From positions 1 to 42,019 of the forward strand of contig CALZHR010000172.1 of the NCBI GenBank assembly GCA_945787335.1: a stretch of 42,019 nucleotides of DNA, read 5' to 3'. Below, piece after piece: positions 27,446-34,204 of the stretch; position 1 is the first letter of the stretch, and every line of letters starts with the position of its first letter. A program made the translations under genes and the position numbers. The notes under the pieces are model-generated. The model was not told the origin of the DNA, ran no database searches, and worked only from the letters and a program-made list of their open reading frames with translations. Source of the stretch: an uncultured Desulfuromonadales bacterium (GTDB lineage: Bacteria; Desulfobacterota; Desulfuromonadia; Desulfuromonadales; Geopsychrobacteraceae).

Positions 27446-28537
27446 GCTCCGTAAATTATTCCACAAGTTAACGATGAAATCCTGCGCATTGGTCAGGATC
27501 GCCACCGCCTGTGCCGAGCCGCGATTGGCCAATTTATCGGCGCTGAACTCGGTCATATCGACAATGTAGAAAAAGACCGGTCGTACCGTCCCATCCGCCT
27601 GCACATGATAGCTCGGCACCATGTTGCCGAAGGCGATCGAGTGCAGCTGGGTGGCCATGGCGATAACCGTGGTCGCCTTGCGGGCGTGTGCGCGCATCGC
27701 GTCCTGGGCGGCGTAGACGTCGGCGATCACTTCCGGCAGTGGCCCGTCGTCACGAATCGAGCCGGCCAGCACATAAGGGATCTGGCACTTCTCGCAGGCG
27801 TAGATGATGCCGTCGTTCAGCTGCAGTTTGTCGATCGCCTGGCGGATCGAACCGGCCAGGCGGATCTCGTTGATGATATCCAGGTGGTTGTAATGCCCCA
27901 TCGGCTTGAGGTGCTGGGTGTAGATATCCTGCCCGAGACCGGTGCGGAAATAGGCCGCCTCCAGATCGTGGGTCGCCAGGGCGTTGCCGGCCAACAGCGA
28001 GTGGCAGTAGCCGTTTTCGATCAGCCCCTGCATGGCGTCGCGGCTGTCCTTGTCGAAAGCCACCGCCGGGCCGAGCACCCAGGCGATATGGCCATGCTCG
28101 CGATCATGGCGCAGGACCTTGTAAAGCTCATCATAAGAGCGGGAAAAAGGTGTCTCGCGGGTGCCGCGGGTGCGGAAGGCGAACTTGTCGATTTCTGCGC
28201 TGGTCGGAGGTTCGAAGCCGGCGGTATGGACATAGATGCCCTCTTCACCATTTTCGGTGCGGCCGATCACCACCGGATCGCCCTGACTGACCCGGCGCGC
28301 TTCCACCACCTCGAGCTGCTGCCCTTTCAGCACCAGCACCGAATCCATCCGGCTCTGAGGCGCAAGCAGCCACTCACCGCCGCCGAGATGCACATATTCC
28401 GGGTAATTGGAGGTGCCGTGATAATTCTTCGGCACCACGCCGTCCTTGGGAGCAGCTTCGGTCTGCACCACCGGCGCAGCGCACAGCAGCGGCCCGGAAA
28501 AATCAGGCGGGGTGTAGTCGGGGATGATCGCGTCCAT
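27443..28537 (-). CDS. Ornithine cyclodeaminase-like protein, AgrE C-terminal/TIGR00300 type
   Basis: A 364-residue protein of the TIGR00300 (LOR/SDH conserved region) type, found alone or as the C-terminal half of the cyanobacterial arginine-degrading enzyme AgrE/ArgZ, where it makes proline from ornithine. It is not related to mu-crystallin-type ornithine cyclodeaminases. Visible blocks are PDYTPPDFSGPLLCAAPVVQTE, HGTSNYPEYVHLGG, HIAWVLGPAVAFDKDSRDAMQGLI, LLAGNALATHDLEAAY and LAGSIRDDGPLPEVIADVYAAQDAMR. There is no amidinotransferase domain, so arginine must first be opened by another enzyme; arginase lies next in the operon. The ATG at 28537 has AAGGAG upstream on the minus strand. Function is by family, not shown here. 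Confidence 0.75.
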   Translation of the reverse strand: MDAIIPDYTPPDFSGPLLCAAPVVQTEAAPKDGVVPKNYHGTSNYPEYVHLGGGEWLLAPQSRMDSVLVLKGQQLEVVEARRVSQGDPVVIGRTENGEEGIYVHTAGFEPPTSAEIDKFAFRTRGTRETPFSRSYDELYKVLRHDREHGHIAWVLGPAVAFDKDSRDAMQGLIENGYCHSLLAGNALATHDLEAAYFRTGLGQDIYTQHLKPMGHYNHLDIINEIRLAGSIRQAIDKLQLNDGIIYACEKCQIPYVLAGSIRDDGPLPEVIADVYAAQDAMRAHARKATTVIAMATQLHSIAFGNMVPSYHVQADGTVRPVFFYIVDMTEFSADKLANRGSAQAVAILTNAQDFIVNLWNNLRS

Positions 28538-28637
28538 CAGGCGGCTCCTTATGCAACGCACGGTCAGATCGGTAATAAAAACTATAGCAGTTCGTTTCCA
28601 CTCCGAAAGGCTTCGGTCGAAGGAATAGCGCAGGCGC

Positions 28638-29186
28638 TCAATCGTCCCGCTCGTCAGCCTCCTGCTGCATCCCGAGTTGCTGTTTGGGAAGCCGGCCGAT
28701 CGGCTTCTGGATCGCCAGGTTGTTCGGGTAGGCGATCTCCTCGCCATCGTCGGTTTCGATCTGGATGTAGAAGAAGGTCATGTCGCTGATCGTGCCGTTG
28801 ATGCTGTTATCCCCATCGATCAGATGGATGCGGTCTCCGATCCGGTAGGGGAACTGAAAAAAGATGATCACACTCGAGGTGATACTGCTGAGCACCGACC
28901 AGGAGGCGAACAGGCTGATGCCGACCACCGCGAAGAAGGAGGAGGCAAAGATCAGCACGCCGCGGAAATCGATCCCCCAGATGATGGTAATGGCCAGCGC
29001 CAGCAGCGTAAAAAGCCCGGCGCGGAAATATTTCTTGGTGTAGATGATCCGCTTTTCAGCAATGCTGTGCTGCTTGCCATAGGCGGCGATCGCCCGGCCG
29101 GAGAGGGAGATCAGCAACGAATAGATTGCCAGCGACAGGACTGTCAGTCCCGACTGGGTCAGGACCTGTATACTGAAGTATGCCAT
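28638..29186 (-). CDS. Small MscS-family mechanosensitive channel protein
   Basis: A 182-residue member of the MscS family, shorter than E. coli MscS (286). It has transmembrane helices at about 10-30, 52-70 and a pore-lining-like helix at about 76-98 (GVLIFASSFFAVVGISLFASWSVLSSI). The beta domain follows (FFQFPYRIGDRIHLIDGD, GTISDMTFFYIQIETDDGEEIAYPNN, about 108-160). The cytoplasmic alpha-beta cage is missing, and a charged tail ends the protein. Small MscS proteins of this sort gate small solutes or ions under tension. It lies 30 bases downstream of mgtE on the same strand, so it may help ion balance. Confidence 0.82.
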   Translation of the reverse strand: MAYFSIQVLTQSGLTVLSLAIYSLLISLSGRAIAAYGKQHSIAEKRIIYTKKYFRAGLFTLLALAITIIWGIDFRGVLIFASSFFAVVGISLFASWSVLSSITSSVIIFFQFPYRIGDRIHLIDGDNSINGTISDMTFFYIQIETDDGEEIAYPNNLAIQKPIGRLPKQQLGMQQEADERDD

Positions 29187-29216
29187 TTATGCTTTTTCCT
29201 TTACGACGAGACGGTT

Positions 29217-30584
29217 TCAGCTCAGTTTGGGCAGCACCAGGCTGGCAAAGCTGAGGACAAAGAAGAAGCCGCACATGTCGGTCACCGTGGTCAGCAAGGG
29301 GCTGGAGACCAGCGCCGGGTCCATCTTCAGGCGCTTGAGCAGCAGCGGCAGCAACCCACCCAGAGAAACCGCCACCAGGGTGTTGACCGCCAGCGCCCCG
29401 CCGACCACCAGGCCGAGGTAGGGGTTCCCCTTCCAGAGCAGTGCCACCGCACCGAGCAGGGCCCCCAGGACCAACCCATTGATCGCCCCGAGGCTCACCT
29501 CTTTGCCGAGCACCCGCAGCAGCTCCTGCGGCCGCACCAGCCCGAGGGACAGCTCGCGCATACTGACCGCCACCGCCTGGTTGCCGGAGCAGCCGCTCAT
29601 GTCGCTGACCATCGGTAGAAAGACCGCCAGAGTGATCGCCGCCGCCAGGGTGTCCTGGTAGATGGCGATGACACTGGCGGCGATGATATTCAATACGATG
29701 TTCAAGCTCAACCAGGAGAGTCGCCGCCCGGAGCGGTGCAGCAGCGGCATGGTACGAAACTCCTCGCCGCCGATAATTCCGGAGAGGTCGAGATAGTTCT
29801 TGACCGAACGCTTGCGCCGCGCCTCCTCGACCGCTTCCGGCAGGACCACGCCGAGCAACCGCCCGGCGGCATCGACGACCGGCGCGCCGAACAGATCGTG
29901 TTCGGCAAAAAAGTTGCCCAGCTCTTCCAGGTTGGCGGCCACAGGAACGTGGAACGGGTTCTTGATCATCACCTCGGAGAGCTTTTTGCTGCGCAGCGGG
30001 AAGAGCAGATCATGCATCCGCAGCACCCCGTACAGACACTGCTGTTCATCGGTCACGTACAGATACTGCACGTGATAATCGGCATAGGTGTCACGGTTCT
30101 GCTGCAGGTCGTCGAGCAGCTCGCGGATGGTCAGCGTGGCCGGATAACTGAGCACTTCGGAGATCATCATCCCGCCGGCGGTGTCGGCGGGATATTCGAG
30201 GAACTGCCGCGCCTCCTCGGCATCTTCCGGCTTCATCTGGTCGATGATCGCCGTGACGTTCTCATCGTCCATCTCGCCGAGCAGGTCGACGACATGATCG
30301 CTGTCGAGCTCTTCGAGAATCGCTGCCGCCTCCTGCGGCGACAGCTCCTCGATCAGATCCGCGGCCTGGGTTTCAGAGATATCCTCGATCAGATCCGCGG
30401 CATCCTCAGGGGTGAGCAGGCCGAACAGACGGGTCTGCTGTTCGGCATCCAGCCGGGAGATGGCCCGGGCGGTTTCCGTGGGACTGAGCTGATCGAGAAA
30501 GATCACGATCTGCCCGGCATCGCCCGCATTGACGAGATGTTCCAGCGCTTCCCAGGGTTTTTGGCTCAATACGGCATCCATCAT
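29217..30584 (-). CDS. mgtE: Magnesium transporter MgtE
   Basis: A 455-residue Mg2+ channel of the MgtE family. It has an N-terminal superhelical domain of repeated DAADLIEDI/EAAAILEEL helices (about 20-130), a pair of CBS domains (about 135-260), the long plug helix, and a C-terminal membrane domain with five helices (about 285-455). The pore signature is LPMVSDMSGCSGNQAVAVSMREL, matching the conserved PmisGmgGN-type pore motif. Cytoplasmic Mg2+ binding to the N and CBS domains closes the channel. The ATG pair at 30579-30584 has AAGGAA upstream. The leader is short, so no M-box riboswitch fits. It is probably transcribed with the small MscS gene. Confidence 0.95.
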   Translation of the reverse strand: MMDAVLSQKPWEALEHLVNAGDAGQIVIFLDQLSPTETARAISRLDAEQQTRLFGLLTPEDAADLIEDISETQAADLIEELSPQEAAAILEELDSDHVVDLLGEMDDENVTAIIDQMKPEDAEEARQFLEYPADTAGGMMISEVLSYPATLTIRELLDDLQQNRDTYADYHVQYLYVTDEQQCLYGVLRMHDLLFPLRSKKLSEVMIKNPFHVPVAANLEELGNFFAEHDLFGAPVVDAAGRLLGVVLPEAVEEARRKRSVKNYLDLSGIIGGEEFRTMPLLHRSGRRLSWLSLNIVLNIIAASVIAIYQDTLAAAITLAVFLPMVSDMSGCSGNQAVAVSMRELSLGLVRPQELLRVLGKEVSLGAINGLVLGALLGAVALLWKGNPYLGLVVGGALAVNTLVAVSLGGLLPLLLKRLKMDPALVSSPLLTTVTDMCGFFFVLSFASLVLPKLS

Positions 30585-30637
30585 CAGTTCCTTCGGTTGG
30601 CAGATGATTCTATTGCGAGTGTTGAATTCGCTCTGCC

Positions 30638-30665
30638 ATTATCCACGAAAAAACGGGTTTGACAA
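30638..30665 (-). promoter_or_regulatory. Sigma-70-like promoter of mgtE
   Basis: On the minus strand, TTGTCA (-35, 30660-30665) and GATAAT (-10, 30638-30643) are separated by 16 bases. Each matches the consensus at five of six positions. Transcription would start roughly 45 bases before the mgtE ATG. Confidence 0.6.
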
Positions 30666-30707
30666 TGCATGAGAGAGGGGTCGCCGCCTTTCAGCAGCCG
30701 AAATGGC

Positions 30708-30741
30708 CAAGGCCCCTGCCGCGGTCGCGGCAGGGGCCTTG
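30708..30741 (-). terminator. GC-rich terminator hairpin after the ANTAR gene
   Basis: A 15- to 16-bp stem, CAAGGCCCCTGCCGCG and CGCGGCAGGGGCCTTG, spans 30708-30741 with almost no loop. It starts 30 bases past the ANTAR gene stop. The stem is very stable, but a T-run is lacking on the minus strand, so termination efficiency is uncertain. It separates this gene from mgtE. Confidence 0.65.
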
Positions 30742-30770
30742 AGAAAAGAGGTGAATTGATAGAATTGCTT

Positions 30771-31334
30771 TCAGTCTTCCATCAGCAGAATTGCGTCGGC
30801 GACCTCTTTCAGGCTCTTCCGCTTGTCCATCGCCAGTTTCTGCATCCTGCGGTAAGCGTCCGGCTCTGAGAGCCCCTGCTTCATCAGCACCCCCTTGGCC
30901 CGGTCGATCTTCTTGCGGGCATCCAGGGTTTCGCGCAGCTTGTCGACCTCCTGTTGCAGGCTCGACATCTCGACAAATTGGTGGATCGCCGTATCGATGG
31001 TGACCTTGAGCTGCTCCTCGACAAAGGGCTTCATCAGACATTGGCTGATTCCGACCTCCCAGGCTTTTTCCAGACATTCACTCTCGCCGGCGGCTGCCAA
31101 CAAAACAACCGGCCCCGAGGTCTGACTGCCGATTTTTTCAGCAGCCGTCACCCCCTCGACACCGGCCAATGAGAGGTCCAGCACGGTCAGCAACGGTTTT
31201 TCCGAGACGGCCAGCGCGGTGCCGATAGTGGTGTTTTCAGCTTCGACAACCCGGTCGAAGCCACAATCGACGAGGGTTTTCGTGACGAGCTGGCGCAATA
31301 CTGCATCTTCGTCAACGACCAGAGCACACTTCAT
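30771..31334 (-). CDS. Response regulator with ANTAR RNA-binding domain
   Basis: A 187-residue receiver-ANTAR protein (AmiR/NasR type), which when phosphorylated dimerises and binds paired RNA hairpins to prevent transcription termination. The receiver (about 1-120) has the acidic pair in VVDED (8-10), phospho-acceptor D53 and K102 in MKPF. The usual switch Thr/Ser is Ala (A80). ANTAR (about 128-184) shows DARKKIDRAKGVLMKQGLSEPDAYRRMQ and KSLKEVADAILL. The ATG at 31334 has AAGGAGG upstream; the longer frame to 31424 was rejected. No histidine kinase lies in the window. It is divergent from the RND pump. Confidence 0.93.
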   Translation of the reverse strand: MKCALVVDEDAVLRQLVTKTLVDCGFDRVVEAENTTIGTALAVSEKPLLTVLDLSLAGVEGVTAAEKIGSQTSGPVVLLAAAGESECLEKAWEVGISQCLMKPFVEEQLKVTIDTAIHQFVEMSSLQQEVDKLRETLDARKKIDRAKGVLMKQGLSEPDAYRRMQKLAMDKRKSLKEVADAILLMED

Positions 31335-31511
31335 ATTTTTCCTCCTTGAACGGTTCCAGCCGAGTATTCTGCATATCCGATGCCGAAAACTTTCCCGGGC
31401 TTTCGTGATCAACAGGACCGCCAAGGCATTATACCAATTCAGCCAGCTCCGGAGAAAGCCCGGTAGAATCTGATAAAATCAGTCTTTACAAGAGGTTTGA
31501 AAAGGTCCTAA

Positions 31512-31550
31512 ATGAAGAAAGACAATCTCATGGCTGCCATGAGACAATAA
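31512..31550 (+). CDS. Possible 12-residue leader peptide ahead of the RND pump
   Basis: ATG at 31512 opens a frame of 12 codons (MKKDNLMAAMRQ) ending TAA at 31550, with AAAGG at 31501-31505 at a good distance. It is in another frame from the pump genes. The downstream gene starts at a TTG without a clear ribosome site, so a coupling or attenuation role is possible. The ORF also covers the 19-bp palindrome, so its codons may simply reflect the operator. No homologue can be judged at this length. Confidence 0.25.
   Translation: MKKDNLMAAMRQ
31526..31544. promoter_or_regulatory. 19-bp perfect palindrome, candidate operator of the RND pump
   Basis: TCTCATGGC and GCCATGAGA flank a single T, a perfect 9-1-9 dyad 43 bases before the first pump gene. 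With a one-base centre it suits a dimeric DNA-binding repressor (TetR, MarR or similar) better than an RNA hairpin. No such repressor gene is adjacent, so a trans-acting regulator is implied. Confidence 0.55.
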
Positions 31551-31587
31551 CGATTAACGCAACTTACCCTGAATTTAGGCTTGGCCA

Positions 31588-33000
31588 TTGATCAGAAAAA
31601 CATCCACAGCGCTCATTTTGCCACTTCTTTGCGCAGTGCTCATGCTCGCTGGTTGCCAGACCAAACCGGCTCCCGGCGCATTGCCGTTGAAACTGCCCGA
31701 GCTGCCCCTTAAGTGGACAGGCGCCTCTGGCTCTGTCACCCAGCCACCAGAGCCCTGGCTTGAAGATTTCGCCACACCGGAGCTGACCAGCCTGGTCCGC
31801 GAAGCCTTGCGGCAGAATTTCTCTCTGCAGGCCGTCGCGGCCCGGGTCAACGCCGCCCGGGCCCAGGCGAACATCGCCGGGGACGATTTATTACCCGATG
31901 CCGAGCTCGACCTCTCGGCCGGCCGGCGCCAGACCGGCAGCGCCGGAAACCGCAGCGTCAGCAGCAGCTATGACCTCGCAGGCAGCATCAGCTGGCAGGT
32001 CGACCTCTGGCAACGGCTGGCGCACGCCGAACGCGCCGCCATCGCCGAAGCGGCCGCCAGCCTGAGCGACTATCGTGCGGCGCGGCTGTCGCTGGCGGCG
32101 GAGATCTCCCGGCAATGGTTCCTGCTCAACGAAGCCGGGCTGCAGCAACAACTGGCCGAACGCACCGAAAACTCCTACCAGCAGAACCTGCAGGTTATCG
32201 AGCAGCAGTACCGCAGCGGCCTGAGCAGCTCTCTCGATCTGCGCCTGGCGCGCAACAACCTGGCTACGGCACAAAGCACCCGGAGCCTGCGCCAGCGGCA
32301 GTACGACGAGCGCCGGCGGCAACTTGAAATCCTGCTCGGCCGCTACCCGAAAAGTCAGCTGGCGAGTACTTACCAGCTGCCGCAGCTGAACCGCCAGGTT
32401 CCCGCCGGGCTGCCATCCAGCCTGCTGGAACGCCGTCCCGATCTGAAAGCCGCGGCGCAACGACTGAGCGCAGATCAGGAACGCTTATTTGCCGCGGAGA
32501 AGAACCGTCTGCCGAGCTTCCGCTTGACCGCGTCCGGCGGCACCGCCAGCGATCAGCTCTATCGCCTGCTCGACTGGGATTACCTGGTCTGGAGCCTGGC
32601 CGGTTCGCTGACCCAGTCGCTGTTCGACGGCGGCCGCCGCAGCGCGGAGCAGGACTTGAGCCGCGCCCGCCTGGACGAGCAAACCGCGACCTACGCCCAG
32701 ACCGTCCTGACCGCTTTTCGCGAGGTTGAAACCGCCCTGGCAGCGGAGGCATACTTACAGGAGCAGGAAAACGCTCTCAAGTGGGCCACGGAGGAATCGG
32801 CCGCCGCGCTGCTGCTCGCTGAAGACCGCTACCGGCAGGGACTGAACGACATTATTACCCTGCTCGAAGCACAGCGCCGCGCCTTCGTCGCCGAAAGCGG
32901 TCTGCTCACCACCCGGCGGCAGCGGCTGGAAAACCGCGTCGACCTCTACCTGGCCCTGGGCGGCCCCTTTGCATCGCCCGAGCACGAGGAACAGCCATGA
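31588..33000 (+). CDS. RND efflux outer membrane lipoprotein, NodT/OprM-like
   Basis: TolC-type outer membrane channel of a tripartite efflux pump. The 470 residues start with a lipoprotein signal (ILPLLCAVLMLAGC, C22 as lipidated residue) and have the two OEP repeats of the NodT family. FATPELTSLVREALRQNFSLQAVAARVNAARAQ lies in the first and DRYRQGLNDIITLLEAQRRAF in the second. The predicted start is TTG at 31588, the only one before the lipobox; its ribosome site is poor. Its stop overlaps the next gene by four bases (ATGA). Confidence 0.88.
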   Translation: MIRKTSTALILPLLCAVLMLAGCQTKPAPGALPLKLPELPLKWTGASGSVTQPPEPWLEDFATPELTSLVREALRQNFSLQAVAARVNAARAQANIAGDDLLPDAELDLSAGRRQTGSAGNRSVSSSYDLAGSISWQVDLWQRLAHAERAAIAEAAASLSDYRAARLSLAAEISRQWFLLNEAGLQQQLAERTENSYQQNLQVIEQQYRSGLSSSLDLRLARNNLATAQSTRSLRQRQYDERRRQLEILLGRYPKSQLASTYQLPQLNRQVPAGLPSSLLERRPDLKAAAQRLSADQERLFAAEKNRLPSFRLTASGGTASDQLYRLLDWDYLVWSLAGSLTQSLFDGGRRSAEQDLSRARLDEQTATYAQTVLTAFREVETALAAEAYLQEQENALKWATEESAAALLLAEDRYRQGLNDIITLLEAQRRAFVAESGLLTTRRQRLENRVDLYLALGGPFASPEHEEQP

Positions 33001-34202
33001 AACGGATTATCCGCTTTATCCTGCCACTTCTGGTCCTGCTGATCGGCATCGCCATCGCCAGCAGCCTGATCGCCACCGCCCCGAAGACCGAACGCCAGCG
33101 CCCGCGAACGGCCTTGCCGACGGTCGAAGTGCTTGAGCTGCAGCCGCGCAGCTATCAGGTGCAGGTCGCGAGCCGCGGCACCGTTTCACCCCGCACCAGC
33201 ACCACCCTGGTCCCGGAGGTCTCCGGGAAGATCATCTGGGTGGATGATAATTTTCGCGACGGCGGTTTCTTCGCCGCCGGCAACCCGCTGGTAAAAATTG
33301 ATCAGCGCGATTACCAGAATGCCGTCACCATCGCCCGCTCCGAACTGACCCAGCGCAAACTGGATCTGGCCCAGGAGCAGGCGCGCAGTGCCCAGGCCCG
33401 GCTTGACTGGGAGAAGCTGAAGCTGTCTGGCGAACCGACCCCGCTGCTGTTGCGCGCCCCGCAGCTGGAAAACGCCGAGGCCGCCCTGGCCGCCGCTGAA
33501 GCCCGCCTGCAGCAGGCCGAGCTCGACCTGGAACGGACCCTCATCAAAGCCCCTTATGCCGGCAGAATTTTGAAAAAGCGGGTCGATCTCGGCCAGTATG
33601 TTACTCCCGGCACCCCCATCGCCGAAATCTTCGCCAGCGACACCGTCGAGGTGCGGCTGCCGATCAACAGTGAACAGCAGAGTTACCTGCAGCTGCCTGA
33701 AAGTTACCTCGATGACAGCAGCGCTCAGCAGCAGAAAACGCCGGTGCAGTTCCGGGCCAAAGTCGGCCAGGAAGAGCACCTCTGGACCGGGCACCTGGTG
33801 CGCACTGAAGGGGCGATCGATGTCCGCAGCCGGCAGCTGTTCGTTGTGGCGCGGATCGAAGATCCCTACCTGCACCAGGGGAGTCGCCCGCCATTGAAGA
33901 TCGGCCAGTTCCTTGAAGCCAGCATTCAGGGGCAGAGCCTGCCGAATGTCTTCATCATCCCGCGCCAGGCGGTCCGCGGTGAACAGACCGTTCACCTGGT
34001 GGACGCGGAAAACCGCTTGCAGCGCCGCGAGCTGGAGATTCTCTGGCGCGACGAACAGCAGGTGATCGCCAGCGGGCCGTTGAGCGCCGGGGAGCGGCTG
34101 TCGCTCACCGCACTCCCGTTTGCTGCCGAGGGGATCGAAGTGCGCATCGCCGGCGAAACCAGTCCGGGCGCTGCGCCACAACAGCCGGGACAGGAACTTT
34201 AA
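32997..34202 (+). CDS. RND efflux periplasmic adaptor (MFP)
   Basis: A 401-residue membrane-fusion protein linking the RND pump to its outer membrane channel. An uncleaved N-terminal anchor covers about 5-26. A lipoyl domain (SRGTVSPRTSTTLVPEVSGKI), an alpha-helical hairpin (about 105-180, with LTQRKLDLAQEQARSAQARLDWEKLK), the returning lipoyl segment (IKAPYAGRILKKRVDLGQYV), then beta-barrel and membrane-proximal domains follow. It has no lipobox, unlike AcrA, so the anchor is a helix. It overlaps the OMP gene by four bases and ends two bases before the pump gene. Confidence 0.9.
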   Translation: MKRIIRFILPLLVLLIGIAIASSLIATAPKTERQRPRTALPTVEVLELQPRSYQVQVASRGTVSPRTSTTLVPEVSGKIIWVDDNFRDGGFFAAGNPLVKIDQRDYQNAVTIARSELTQRKLDLAQEQARSAQARLDWEKLKLSGEPTPLLLRAPQLENAEAALAAAEARLQQAELDLERTLIKAPYAGRILKKRVDLGQYVTPGTPIAEIFASDTVEVRLPINSEQQSYLQLPESYLDDSSAQQQKTPVQFRAKVGQEEHLWTGHLVRTEGAIDVRSRQLFVVARIEDPYLHQGSRPPLKIGQFLEASIQGQSLPNVFIIPRQAVRGEQTVHLVDAENRLQRRELEILWRDEQQVIASGPLSAGERLSLTALPFAAEGIEVRIAGETSPGAAPQQPGQEL

Positions 34203-34204
34203 TT

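Larger units (their letters stand above)
31335..31587. promoter_or_regulatory. Divergent regulatory region between ANTAR gene and RND pump
   Basis: This 253-base gap holds several signals. (1) An extended -10 for the ANTAR gene, TGGTATAAT on the minus strand (31428-31436). (2) A 10-bp inverted repeat, CCGGGCTTTC (31395-31404) and GAAAGCCCGG (31454-31463), around that promoter. (3) A short hairpin, CTGAT/ATCAG (31470-31474, 31478-31482). (4) A perfect 19-base palindrome at 31526-31544. (5) A possible 12-codon leader ORF at 31512-31550 with its own AAAGG. The pump's own promoter is not obvious; TAAAAT at 31474-31479 is a -10 candidate. Confidence 0.6.

Noticed and set aside
30585-30770. M-box magnesium riboswitch upstream of mgtE
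   Set aside because: A good promoter lies only about 55 bases before the start, leaving too short a leader for an M-box.
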